Of a stretch of 64,000 nt of DNA, positions 24,062 through 32,048 are shown piece after piece. Position 1 is the first letter of the stretch. Each line of letters opens with the position of its first letter. Location: the NCBI RefSeq assembly GCF_900142605.1, contig NZ_FRBL01000003.1:434001-498000 (forward strand). Reading direction: 5' to 3'. The translations under genes were made by a program, and so were the position numbers. Below the pieces are notes generated by a model that saw only the letters and a program-made list of their open reading frames with translations, ran no database searches and was not told the origin of the DNA. Source of the stretch: Chitinophaga jiangningensis (lineage in GTDB: Bacteria > Bacteroidota > Bacteroidia > Chitinophagales > Chitinophagaceae).

Positions 24062-24544
24062 TTAAAGGTCTTTTAACATCCAGATAGTACAGGCATGATG
24101 CCCAGAATTACCCAATGCTGCCGGCAGGTACTTAAACCCGTTTTTCTCATACATCCTTACGGCGCTTTTCATTTCAGGAAATGATTCCAGGTAAAACGAT
24201 GTATAGCCTGCTTTCCGGGCAGCCTCGCTGGCATTTGCGAGCAATTTAACACCAAGGCCTTTTCCTCTCGCCGCAGGCGACAGAAAAAAACGAACCAGCT
24301 CGGCACAGCCTGCAGGCAGTCCATCTGTAGGGTAGAATCCACCGCCCCCCAGTACTACCCCATTTTCCTCCGCTACAAAATAGCCGGAACCGGGTGTTTT
24401 AAATAAAGTAAACAAATCATCCGTGGTAGGATCCGTATGGGCAGTGCCTTCCAGCGGCACCCCAAACTCTTCAATGCCTTTACGTATAATGCCCGCCAAT
24501 GCTGCATTATCGCCAGGCTGTATCGTTCTTATTATCACTTCCAT
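24062..24544 (-). CDS. GNAT-family N-acetyltransferase
   Basis: This 160-residue protein has the GNAT fold. Motif C/D is near TIQPGDNAALAGIIRKGI, and the acetyl-CoA motif A is LVRFFLSPAARGKGLGVKLL (the GxGxG loop as RGKGLG). The late strand is SFYLESFPEMKSAVRMYEKNGF. Conserved tail residues fit small GNATs acting on free amines or polyamines; no substrate can be read. Its start overlaps the stop of the YhcH gene by one base, so translation is coupled. Confidence 0.9.
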   Translation of the reverse strand: MEVIIRTIQPGDNAALAGIIRKGIEEFGVPLEGTAHTDPTTDDLFTLFKTPGSGYFVAEENGVVLGGGGFYPTDGLPAGCAELVRFFLSPAARGKGLGVKLLANASEAARKAGYTSFYLESFPEMKSAVRMYEKNGFKYLPAALGNSGHHACTIWMLKDL

Positions 24545-24999
24545 CAGTCAACGGCAATTTTAATCACCACTTTTTTAACGGGTACGGGACCGGCTACACG
24601 AAGATTGGGCATATGCAGGTCCGACGGGTAAAATATAGCAAACTGACCTTGTTGCAATACGGTATAGAAGACCGGCTTTTCACCGAAGAGCATGTAGTCT
24701 TCTGTGTCGGAGTAAGGCCTGGAAGGATTCTTATCTCCCAAAAAATCATGACCTATTCTTTCCGTACCGGCAGCCAGGTATTGTACATCGATGTACTTAC
24801 GGTGGGCTTCCATTTGTTCACCTTCTTCCGCGATGGTATCGTATTCATTTACGATGGCGAAGATATTGGTGCCATCAATTTCGTATTTCCCTTTCGCTAC
24901 GGTGTTAAAGTCGGTCTGGCGCAGGTAATCAAAGGCTTTTACAAACTTTTCGCCAAGGACGTGGTATCGTGTGGCACGATCTAATGTATCAACTATCAT
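24544..24999 (-). CDS. YhcH/YjgK/YiaL-family protein (beta-galactosidase subunit beta-like)
   Basis: The 151-residue protein starts at the ATG at 24999; a longer reading to 25092 would pass through a strong hairpin and add unrelated residues. The DUF386 pattern is clear: FDYLRQTDF near the start, KYEIDGTNIFAIVNEYDT, then EAHRKYIDVQYLAAG with conserved His and Asp, and AIFYPSDLHMPN with the last conserved His. The fold is a cupin-like beta-sandwich holding a metal. Relatives sit in sialic-acid or sugar operons, but no sugar gene is beside it here. Confidence 0.9.
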   Translation of the reverse strand: MIVDTLDRATRYHVLGEKFVKAFDYLRQTDFNTVAKGKYEIDGTNIFAIVNEYDTIAEEGEQMEAHRKYIDVQYLAAGTERIGHDFLGDKNPSRPYSDTEDYMLFGEKPVFYTVLQQGQFAIFYPSDLHMPNLRVAGPVPVKKVVIKIAVD

Positions 25000-25058
25000 A
25001 ATTCTTAAAAATAGGGAAGAAAGATACATTAGTTTTTGGGGTACGCTCATTTTTTTTT

Positions 25059-25132
25059 CGATTGTGTTTCTCGCCTTCGGCGAGAAACACAATCGGGGAT
25101 AAACCCTGGCCCAACGGGCCTGGGTTTATCCC
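25059..25132. repeat. Two adjacent perfect or near-perfect hairpins
   Basis: The arms 25059-25075 and 25079-25095 (17 bases) pair perfectly around TTC. Immediately next to them, 25096-25112 and 25116-25132 pair around AAC with one T-T mismatch. The pair lies 3' of the PAS gene on the minus strand. Flanking T runs are on the wrong side for a standard terminator. Confidence 0.75.
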
Positions 25133-25147
25133 GGTAAAAAATTACGG

Positions 25148-25612
25148 CTATACGCTGGTCGCCAGCCAATCGCTGGACGTCAGCGGCGGCCTTGCCACGC
25201 ACATGACTGCCACCGGTTGGTGCCTGTGGTTATACAACAAGCTGGTATTTACTTCCAGCATACGCCTGCTGCCATCCGGCTTTTCGATTATAATTGCCTT
25301 ACCGGCATAAGGCCGTTGCTGCTGAATTGTACAGGCTACGGGAAATTCTTCGGGTTGTAAAAGCTTGCCGCTGGGAGAAAAGGTTTTCAGGCTCATACAC
25401 CATTTGTCGGTACCAGTGGCGGGCATACGGCCAAAAAGGTGAATGGCCAGGTGATTGAAGATCCTTACATGACCATCCATATCACAGATGTATGCGGCAG
25501 CAGGAAAGGCTTCCAGCATGGTATGACAACCTATTCCATTTTCACTGAGCTCCTGATCGAATAAATTAAACGGCAATGCCGTTACAGGTGTAGTAACAGA
25601 ATCTTTTTTCAT
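25148..25612 (-). CDS. Single PAS-domain protein
   Basis: This 154-residue protein consists of little more than a PAS domain: MLEAFPAAAYICDMDGHVRIFNHLAIHLFGR, then AIIIEKPDGSRRMLEVNTSLLYN, ending RPPL. No kinase, DNA-binding or other output domain is present, so it either senses alone by contact with a partner or binds a ligand for another purpose. It starts at the ATG at 25612 and stands alone between the cold-shock gene and a hairpin pair. Confidence 0.75.
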   Translation of the reverse strand: MKKDSVTTPVTALPFNLFDQELSENGIGCHTMLEAFPAAAYICDMDGHVRIFNHLAIHLFGRMPATGTDKWCMSLKTFSPSGKLLQPEEFPVACTIQQQRPYAGKAIIIEKPDGSRRMLEVNTSLLYNHRHQPVAVMCVARPPLTSSDWLATSV

Positions 25613-25766
25613 ACGTGGGCATTAAAGCTATATTACCGGCTGCTACCGGTATGCTGTGGACAATAACTGCTTTGGTGTTCTTAAAGGTACAGGGAGATGT
25701 GAGTGCCCCAAAGCAGATGGCTCTGGGACGATAAGCCGGTAGCGTAAACGATATGCCTGGAGGGGG

Positions 25767-26219
25767 CTATTTTATAACCTGCACATTGATAGCAATCGGA
25801 CCTTTAGGACCTTTGCCGAGCTCGAAAGAAACTTTCAGGTTCTCCTTCAGCGGATCTTTCGACTGATTGATGTGCACAAAATAGCTTTCCTGGTTACGGC
25901 TGTCTTTAATAAAGCCAAAGCCTTTGGCATCGTTATAAAACGTTACCACGCCAGTACGCACCGGATCTTCCGCCTCTTCCTGCTGACGTGCCACTCCTAT
26001 CTGTATATCTTCCAGATTGACTTCTTTCTTTTTAGACGGATCCGGAGGCACGGTAGTCAGATTACCATTCTCGTCGAGATAAGCCATCATGTCTTCCAAA
26101 CTCTTTCCCTTATTACTCTTGGACTGTCGCTCCTCTTTGCGCTCCGCCTTTTCTTGTTTTTTCTGTTGCTTCTTCTTTTGGAATTCTTGTTTGTTAAAGG
26201 TTTCCTGTGATCTTGCCAT
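25767..26219 (-). CDS. Cold-shock-domain RNA-binding protein with charged N-terminal extension
   Basis: From the ATG at 26219 the protein has 150 residues. The first 45 residues are Lys/Glu/Gln-rich and probably helical or disordered (KKKQQKKQEKAERKEE). A middle linker follows, then a cold-shock domain from about residue 85 with RTGVVTFYNDAKGFGFIKD (RNP1) and SYFVHIN (RNP2). Such proteins bind single-stranded RNA or DNA and remove mRNA structure. The extension is typical of Bacteroidota versions and may add a second RNA contact. Confidence 0.9.
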   Translation of the reverse strand: MARSQETFNKQEFQKKKQQKKQEKAERKEERQSKSNKGKSLEDMMAYLDENGNLTTVPPDPSKKKEVNLEDIQIGVARQQEEAEDPVRTGVVTFYNDAKGFGFIKDSRNQESYFVHINQSKDPLKENLKVSFELGKGPKGPIAINVQVIK

Positions 26220-26361
26220 ATACAAAATCCCTAATTTTCAATTATGGGTTGATACGAAGATAAGAAAATAAATGCCATTGACCATCCATTTCCCACCGCC
26301 GGGATAATTTCTAATCCGCCTATTGATATTTAGCCGATATTAGATTCAAAATTCTTTTAGT

Positions 26362-27537
26362 ATGAAATTCTTCCGCCGCCGGAATGAAAATACTGGCAAA
26401 AAGAAATCCATGCTCAGGGAATGGCTCAATGCCGGCATATTCGCCATCGTGGCCGCTACCCTGATCCGGATGTTCATTTTTGAAGCCTATTGTATCCCCT
26501 CCGGATCCATGGAGCGCACCCTGCTGGTAAATGACTACCTGTTCGTGAGCAAGATAAGCTACGGCCCCCGCCTGCCTGTTACTCCATTGTCATTGCCCCT
26601 GGTACATAATAAAATGCCTTTTACCAGTTACAGCCCCTCTTATAGCACGCTTGTAAGATGGCCATACAAGCGCCTTCCGGGCTTTTCTTCCATCGAAAGA
26701 AACGATATTGTAGTGTTTAATCTCCCTGCCGGAGATACCGTTGCGCTCGAAGTGGAGGAGAATGTGAATTACTATGAACTGGTACGACAGCTCGGCCGCC
26801 AGGAGGTTTGGAACAGCTACCACATTATTCCGCGCCCGCTGGATAAAAGAGAAAACATCATTAAAAGATGCGTAGGCGTCCCCGGAGATACGCTGCAGAT
26901 CCGCAACGGACAACTATTCGTCAACACAAAGCCAGCCTTTGTAGCACCCGGCAGTGAAACCCAATACCTGGTACAAACCAACGGGGAAGCCCTTAATCCG
27001 GCACGACTCAAAGAAATGGGTATTATCGACGAGCCTACTGCTACCGGCCAGCCTGGACTGTACCTTTGCAACTTTAACCAGTCCGACCTGGCCACCATCA
27101 AAACATGGTCGTCCGTTACGTCCATAACACCGTTCATCAACGATGAGCAGTCGGACCCTGGAGTATTTCCATTCGACACCGCCCATTTCCACTGGAACCA
27201 GGACAATTTCGGACCAGTGGTGGTACCTTCCAAAGGCACTACCGTACAGCTCACCGCAGCAAACTTACCGCTGTACCAGCGCATCATCCAGATATATGAG
27301 GGTAATGATTTTACAGTGAAAAATGGTAGCTTTATACTCAACGGCCAACCCGTCACCAGTTATACCTTCAAAATGAACTACTACTGGGTAATGGGCGACA
27401 ACCGCCATAACTCTATCGACTCCCGTTACTGGGGGTTCCTGCCGGAAGATCATGTGGTGGGTAAAGCCTGGATCACCTGGATGAGTTATGACAGTGATGG
27501 CATCCGCTGGAGCCGACTCATGAAAGCAATCAGATAA
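26362..27537 (+). CDS. lepB: Signal peptidase I
   Basis: This 391-residue inner-membrane protease cleaves Sec signal peptides. One membrane anchor (about residues 20-42) precedes the catalytic Ser49 in CIPSGSM and the general base Lys168 in NIIKRCVGVPGD. Later boxes are YWVMGDNRHNSIDSRYWG and the final GKAWITW. A large insertion between the Lys box and the last box (about residues 185-320) matches the enlarged Bacteroidota form. A hairpin with a T tract ends the transcript 40 bases after the stop. Confidence 0.95.
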   Translation: MKFFRRRNENTGKKKSMLREWLNAGIFAIVAATLIRMFIFEAYCIPSGSMERTLLVNDYLFVSKISYGPRLPVTPLSLPLVHNKMPFTSYSPSYSTLVRWPYKRLPGFSSIERNDIVVFNLPAGDTVALEVEENVNYYELVRQLGRQEVWNSYHIIPRPLDKRENIIKRCVGVPGDTLQIRNGQLFVNTKPAFVAPGSETQYLVQTNGEALNPARLKEMGIIDEPTATGQPGLYLCNFNQSDLATIKTWSSVTSITPFINDEQSDPGVFPFDTAHFHWNQDNFGPVVVPSKGTTVQLTAANLPLYQRIIQIYEGNDFTVKNGSFILNGQPVTSYTFKMNYYWVMGDNRHNSIDSRYWGFLPEDHVVGKAWITWMSYDSDGIRWSRLMKAIR

Positions 27538-27577
27538 CGTGCATGATACTACGGAACATGCTATATTATTCAAACCG

Positions 27578-27613
27578 GGCCATTTCTGTACAGTAGAAAT
27601 GGCCTATTTTTTT
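27578..27613 (+). terminator. Rho-independent terminator of lepB
   Basis: GGCCATTTCT (27578-27587) pairs with AGAAATGGCC (27595-27604) around a seven-base loop, followed by TATTTTTTT. It lies before the next gene and rules out the in-frame ATG at 27599 as that gene's start. Confidence 0.85.
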
Positions 27614-27625
27614 GCCGGAACATTT

Positions 27626-28492
27626 ATGGAAACACCTTCTAACCGCGATTTCAACTCCATCAGCCCCTCCGCAAAAGGGCTGCTATATCTGAAAGGACAT
27701 ACCACCCTGCCTTATGCCAGGGAGGCAGTGGCACTGCTAGCGGAACCTGAACCATTCCCGGCGGATCCCGAAAAGGTGGCCCGCTACTGGGCCCGGATTG
27801 TGCACTTTGAACAACGCTACCGCAGTATAGACCAGCTTTTACAGCCAATAGCCATTAAAAATATTATAGAGATATCAGCCGGCTTTTCATTCCGGGGCCT
27901 TACCATGGCAGCCGATCCCTCGGTATATTACATCGATACGGACCTGACGGAGATCATTGCCACCAAAAAGGCATTCATTGCACAATTGCATCCTGATCCG
28001 CTTGCCGGACACCTGGACATCGAAGCGTTAAACGCCCTCGACGAAGCTGCATTCCGCAGCCTAACCGCCAGATTTCCCCCAGGCCCGGTGGCAATTGTAA
28101 ATGAGGGTTTGCTCATGTACCTTGACACAGCAGAAAAACAACAACTCTGCGGGATCATCAGGCGTATACTGCAACAAAGCGGCGGCTACTGGATCACGGC
28201 TGACATCTACATCCGCGAGGACCCTGAAGTGGCCGGCAAAATGTACCGCAACGATGCACTGATGCAATTCCTGGAAGCACATCGCATTGAAGAGAAAAAG
28301 TTCAGCTCCTTTGAAGCCGCTGAATCCTTTTTTGAAGACATGGGATTCGTAATTGATGAGGTGGCACAGCCCAACCACTCACTCATCAGCAGCCTGCCTA
28401 AGTTTATGGAAACACTTACCGCTGCTCAAAAGGAGAAAATGAAGCAGGTACGGCGCACCCGCGCTACATGGCGACTGCGACTGGCCGATTAA
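27626..28492 (+). CDS. SAM-dependent methyltransferase, leucine-carboxyl-methyltransferase-like
   Basis: The 288-residue protein starts at the ATG at 27626, just after the lepB terminator. Its pattern fits the LCMT/PPM group of class I methyltransferases: an Arg-rich early helix (YWARIVHFEQRYRSIDQLL), a SAM-binding segment IIEISAGFSFRGL where the usual Gly-rich loop is modified, then VYYIDTDLTEII and VAIVNEGLLMYLD. Substrates in this group are carboxyl groups of proteins, polyketides or small acids; none is suggested by neighbours. It ends by overlapping the convergent MocR gene by 4 bases. Confidence 0.75.
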   Translation: METPSNRDFNSISPSAKGLLYLKGHTTLPYAREAVALLAEPEPFPADPEKVARYWARIVHFEQRYRSIDQLLQPIAIKNIIEISAGFSFRGLTMAADPSVYYIDTDLTEIIATKKAFIAQLHPDPLAGHLDIEALNALDEAAFRSLTARFPPGPVAIVNEGLLMYLDTAEKQQLCGIIRRILQQSGGYWITADIYIREDPEVAGKMYRNDALMQFLEAHRIEEKKFSSFEAAESFFEDMGFVIDEVAQPNHSLISSLPKFMETLTAAQKEKMKQVRRTRATWRLRLAD

Positions 28493-29958
28493 AGCCTGCC
28501 TATCCCCTTCCTGATAATGGTGACCGCCTGCCCCAGCTCCCGCTGGTTGAGTGCGGCGAAGCCAAAGCGGATCGCATTGCCCGGCTTGGTGCCGTAGTAG
28601 TATTGGTAAGAATAGTTCAGTGTTAGTCCCATCCCAGCCACCTCCTCTACCAGTCGCTGAATTTTCAGTTTCGGGTCCACCTGTAGCCAGATGGCCATGC
28701 CGCCCTGCGGCAGTTGGAAACTAACGTAGTCACCCAGCTGCTTTTGCAGTAAATCTCCCGCTATATCCCTTCTCTCCCGGTATACTTTATTCGCCTTTTT
28801 CAGGTGGCGACCAATAGTCCCGTCTTTCAGCATATTAGCCAATGCCTCCTCCACCAGGTTATCGCCGCCGAGGTCCATCAATCGCCGCAAAGCAGCGGCC
28901 TGCTGCATAAACTTTTCAGGCGCAATCATGAAGCCTATCCGCAGGGAAAGTCCGAGCGACTTTGTAAACGAACCCACGTAAATTACGTTACCGCCATGGT
29001 CCGCGCTGGCCAGCGGCACAATGGGTGCGGCGCTGTAATAGAAATCATAGTCGTAGTCGTCCTCGATGACTGCTAGGTTGTATTTGCGAATGATCTCCAG
29101 CAGCTTCATTCTTCGCTCGGCACTGAGTGTGACGGTAGTGGGATGATGATGATGACTGATCACATACAGCAGTTTGATTTTTTTCTTTTTGCAAAGTTGT
29201 TCTACTGCGTCCACATCGATACCATCCTTGTCTACCGGCACCCGCAGCAGGTTTGCGCCCAGTTGCTCGAAGGTAAGGTCCGCAAAGTAGTAATTGGGGC
29301 TGCCTACAATTACGTGGTCACCTTTGCTGATCAGCAGTGCCGCAGCCAGGTAAATGCTCATCTGGGCGCCGCGGGTGATCATGGTATTTTCGGGTATAAT
29401 GTTAAGGCCTCTGGTAGCGGAGAGATGCCTGACCAGTTGCGCACGCAAATGATCGTTACCACTGGGCGTAGTTGTAGTGAGATAGCGGTGGTAAGAAGGT
29501 TGCTGGATTAGTGAACGGCACTCCCTGATCCACTCGTCCAGCGGCGCCAGGCGCACATCTGGGAATCCATCATTGACTACCAGCTTTTGGCGTTTGCCCG
29601 CAGTCCGGGGATGCGGCAGTTCGGGAACAGGATTCAGTGTAAACGGAGGGTCCTGACCATAGGCGTGCTGCGCCCCGGCAAAGGTCCTGGGCTTTATTTG
29701 CGGCAGGTTGGTCGCTACCATCATACCCTTGCGTGGTACCGGCACTACCCAATCCTGACTGGCCAGTTCATCATAGGCCGCTACCACTGTTTTACGATGC
29801 AGCACTAACATCTCCGCTAAAATCCTGCTCCCCGGCAAATAAGCACCAGGGCGGATCAGGCCATCGCGGATGAGCGAAATAAACCGGTTTGCCACTTGCA
29901 GGTAAATCGGCTGGCGACCTTTACGGTCAATTTTTATCAATGATTTGTATGGCAGCAT
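28489..29958 (-). CDS. MocR/PdxR-type regulator (GntR helix-turn-helix fused to aminotransferase fold)
   Basis: This 489-residue protein has a GntR winged helix (about residues 10-80: QPIYLQVANRFISLIRDGLI, LPGSRILAEML) joined to a fold-type I PLP domain. The PLP-binding Lys lies in YVGSFTKSLGLSLRIGF, and the cofactor Asp and Tyr are in VIEDDYDYDFYY. MocR proteins bind DNA direct repeats and sense PLP or an amino acid. Here the gene is divergent from an AhpD-like/GNAT pair, and three TGGACTA repeats lie in the shared promoter region, so control of that pair and of itself is likely. Confidence 0.92.
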   Translation of the reverse strand: MLPYKSLIKIDRKGRQPIYLQVANRFISLIRDGLIRPGAYLPGSRILAEMLVLHRKTVVAAYDELASQDWVVPVPRKGMMVATNLPQIKPRTFAGAQHAYGQDPPFTLNPVPELPHPRTAGKRQKLVVNDGFPDVRLAPLDEWIRECRSLIQQPSYHRYLTTTTPSGNDHLRAQLVRHLSATRGLNIIPENTMITRGAQMSIYLAAALLISKGDHVIVGSPNYYFADLTFEQLGANLLRVPVDKDGIDVDAVEQLCKKKKIKLLYVISHHHHPTTVTLSAERRMKLLEIIRKYNLAVIEDDYDYDFYYSAAPIVPLASADHGGNVIYVGSFTKSLGLSLRIGFMIAPEKFMQQAAALRRLMDLGGDNLVEEALANMLKDGTIGRHLKKANKVYRERRDIAGDLLQKQLGDYVSFQLPQGGMAIWLQVDPKLKIQRLVEEVAGMGLTLNYSYQYYYGTKPGNAIRFGFAALNQRELGQAVTIIRKGIGRL

Positions 29959-29959
29959 C

Positions 29960-30019
29960 TGGACTACTTGCTTTTTGAAATGTGGACTACTTTGATAGTC
30001 CAGATCAAATATACATTTG
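29960..30019. promoter_or_regulatory. Divergent MocR/AhpD promoter region with three TGGACTA(C) repeats
   Basis: TGGACTAC occurs at 29960-29967 and 29983-29990 (same orientation, 23 bases apart), and TAGTCCA, its inverse, at 29996-30002. A plus-strand -7 box TACATTTG (30012-30019) has TTTG at 29991-29994 upstream. A minus-strand -7 box TATATTTG occupies 30013-30006. The inverted repeat thus sits between the plus-strand promoter elements and in the minus-strand leader. Confidence 0.55.
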
Positions 30020-30049
30020 TAGCAGTTAATATCTCCCTAAATAAAAAAG

Positions 30050-30490
30050 ATGAGCAACAGATTCAGTTTACACGAGCAGTTTCCGGAGGCCGTGAAAGCT
30101 ATACGGGCATTGGATGTATTTGGCGCCGACTCCAAACTTACCATCATTCAGCAAGAACTGATCAAGATCAGGGCGTCACAAATCAACCAGTGTGCTTTTT
30201 GTATTGACATGCATACCCGTGATGCCCGAAAATATGGCGAAACAGAGCAGCGGATTTACCTGCTCAACGCCTGGAAAGAAACCAAACTCTACACACCCGC
30301 AGAACGCGCATTGCTGGCTATGACGGAGGAGGTGACACAGATAGGCCACCATGGCTTATCCGATACCACTTACGCTGAAGTAGTCCAACACTTTGGCGTG
30401 GATGGTGCCGCCAACATCCTCATGGCCATTGTACAAATCAACAGCTGGAACAGAATTGCTATTTCATTAAATTATCAATTTGACAAATAA
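30050..30490 (+). CDS. Carboxymuconolactone-decarboxylase-family protein (AhpD-like)
   Basis: This 146-residue all-helical protein shows the redox pair and base of AhpD-like proteins, CAFCIDMHTRDARKYG (CxxC followed by His three residues later). The preceding segment IIQQELIKIRASQINQ is also typical. Such proteins act as peroxidase partners or detoxify reactive compounds. It is divergent from the MocR gene and is followed by a GNAT gene whose ATG overlaps its TAA stop, so expression of both is coupled. Confidence 0.9.
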   Translation: MSNRFSLHEQFPEAVKAIRALDVFGADSKLTIIQQELIKIRASQINQCAFCIDMHTRDARKYGETEQRIYLLNAWKETKLYTPAERALLAMTEEVTQIGHHGLSDTTYAEVVQHFGVDGAANILMAIVQINSWNRIAISLNYQFDK

Positions 30491-30924
30491 TGCAGGTACA
30501 CTATGCAAATGAGGATGAGCAGATAAACGCCTGTATAGATGCTATCCTGGCGCTTCGCCCCCAGTTGAAACGCGAAGAAGTGCTGCCGCAGGTAAAAGAA
30601 ATGCAGGAAACTGACGGTTATATGCTGGTGTATATAATGGATGAATCAGATTCTTCCCGTGCAGCTGCTATCGCAGGTTTCAGGCGACTTAACAAACTAC
30701 TTGGCGGGCCGCATTTCTATATTGATGATTTGTCGACCCTGCCGGAATTCCAGGGCAAAGGCTACGCCCGAAAGTTACTGGATCATATACGGGAGCTGGC
30801 TGTAAAACAGGGAATGCAGAGCGTGCGCCTTTCATCCGGGCATGGAAATAAAACTGCCCATCGTTTGTACCTGAACTATGGTTTCTACATCAGTGCGCAC
30901 AATTTCATGCTGCCACTACAGTAA
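30490..30924 (+). CDS. GNAT-family N-acetyltransferase
   Basis: This 144-residue GNAT protein has strands AGFRRLNKLLGGPHFYIDDLSTL and the acetyl-CoA loop FQGKGYARKLL (GxGxA). A late strand/helix VRLSSGHGNKTAHRLYLNYGF completes motif B. The start ATG shares its A with the TAA stop of the AhpD-like gene, which implies translational coupling. The substrate is unknown. Pairing with an AhpD-like protein under a MocR regulator suggests detoxification of an amine. Confidence 0.88.
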   Translation: MQVHYANEDEQINACIDAILALRPQLKREEVLPQVKEMQETDGYMLVYIMDESDSSRAAAIAGFRRLNKLLGGPHFYIDDLSTLPEFQGKGYARKLLDHIRELAVKQGMQSVRLSSGHGNKTAHRLYLNYGFYISAHNFMLPLQ

Positions 30925-31012
30925 GGGTCGCAATTGACCCCTAAATTGACGTTTTTGCCCATCATTTGTTGTTGCAGGTAAGTGGATATTTGTAGTCGAA
31001 AATCCATTTGTT

Positions 31013-31753
31013 ATGCAAACGAAAAATAAAGTAGTATCAGCAGCTGAATGGGACCTTGCCCGCAAAGCCTTGCTGGTGAAAGAAAAAGAGCTGACCCGCC
31101 TGCGCGATCAGATCGCCCGTGAAAGACAAGCCCTGCCCTGGGAAGCCGTAACCAAAACGTACTCCTTTGATGGCCCGGAAGGTAAAGAAACCCTGTCCGA
31201 CCTCTTTGACGGCCGCAGTCAGCTGCTGGTAGTACATTTCATGCTGGGACCAGGCTGGAAACAAGGCTGCACCGGTTGCTCCTTTAATGCCGACAGTATT
31301 GACGGCGTGCTGCCACACCTTTACAATCACGATGTAAACCTGGTAGTGGTGTCCCGTGCACCGCTGGAAGAAATTGAAAAATTCAAGAAGCGCATGGGCT
31401 GGCAGTTCAAATGGGTATCTTCTAACGGCAATGATTTCAACTACGACTACAAAGTATCGTTTAAACCGGAAGAGCTGAACAATGGCGGGGTGTATTATAA
31501 CTACAGACTGGAAAAGAATGCCGGAGAAGAACAACCTGGTGTTAGTGCTTTTTATAAAGATGAAGAAGGGGCGATTTTCCATACCTACTCTACTTATGCG
31601 AGGGGAATGGAAACGCTTACCAATACCTTCAATTACCTGGATATTGCTCCTAAAGGACGGAATGAGGGGGATCACCCGATGGGCTGGGTGAAACTCCACG
31701 ACATGTATGCAGAACAGCCTGCCGTTACGGGCAATGGCAATTGCTGTCACTAA
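31013..31753 (+). CDS. DUF899-family thioredoxin-like protein
   Basis: This 246-residue protein matches DUF899. It has an N-terminal helix EWDLARKALLVKEKELTRLRD, then a thioredoxin-like core with LLVVHFMLGPGWKQGCTGC (CxxC), DVNLVVVSRAPLEEIEKFKKRMGW, and FHTYSTYARG and GWVKLHD near the end. Length and motifs are typical. Members are thought to be redox proteins but have no assigned activity. The C-terminus ends in NCCH, an added Cys pair that could bind metal. A small Cys-containing membrane protein gene follows 10 bases later. Confidence 0.88.
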   Translation: MQTKNKVVSAAEWDLARKALLVKEKELTRLRDQIARERQALPWEAVTKTYSFDGPEGKETLSDLFDGRSQLLVVHFMLGPGWKQGCTGCSFNADSIDGVLPHLYNHDVNLVVVSRAPLEEIEKFKKRMGWQFKWVSSNGNDFNYDYKVSFKPEELNNGGVYYNYRLEKNAGEEQPGVSAFYKDEEGAIFHTYSTYARGMETLTNTFNYLDIAPKGRNEGDHPMGWVKLHDMYAEQPAVTGNGNCCH

Positions 31754-31763
31754 AATATATGTT

Positions 31764-32048
31764 ATGCAACAGCATTCCTGTTCCTGTAAGAAAGCAGAGA
31801 AAGTGCGCCGGCCTGTATTCCGGCGCATTCTCCACTTTATACGATGGGCCATGCCGGGAGTAGGTCTGGCGCTTATACCCAAATGTCCGGTATGCCTGGC
31901 TGCCTATATCGCAGTAGGCACCGGTTTAGGTATACCGATTACAACGGCCAGGTACCTGCGTTGGGGCCTCATCGCACTTTGCGTTTCCGCAATTATTTAT
32001 CTGGCCATCCGGCAACTATCTGCCTTTCGCAGACGCCGTTTGCTTTGA
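31764..32048 (+). CDS. Small membrane protein with CPVC motif
   Basis: This 94-residue protein starts at the ATG at 31764 (an earlier in-frame start would overlap DUF899). A basic Cys-bearing N-terminus (SCSCKKAEKVRR) is followed by a first membrane segment with MPGVGLALIPKCPVCLAAYIAVGTG, then a second segment ALCVSAIIYLAI and an Arg-rich end. The CPxC in the membrane resembles small mercury- or redox-related proteins (MerC-like), but the similarity is weak. It overlaps the convergent heparinase-like gene by 33 bases. Confidence 0.65.
   Translation: MQQHSCSCKKAEKVRRPVFRRILHFIRWAMPGVGLALIPKCPVCLAAYIAVGTGLGIPITTARYLRWGLIALCVSAIIYLAIRQLSAFRRRRLL

Noticed and set aside
24999..25092. Upstream extension of the YhcH gene to 25092
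   Set aside because: The extra residues would be read through a 17-bp hairpin and do not match the family, while the ATG at 24999 fits the family start.
27539..27625. Earlier starts (27539, 27599) for the methyltransferase gene
   Set aside because: The lepB terminator at 27578-27613 covers this stretch. The ATG at 27626 lies just past it and gives a normal N-terminus.
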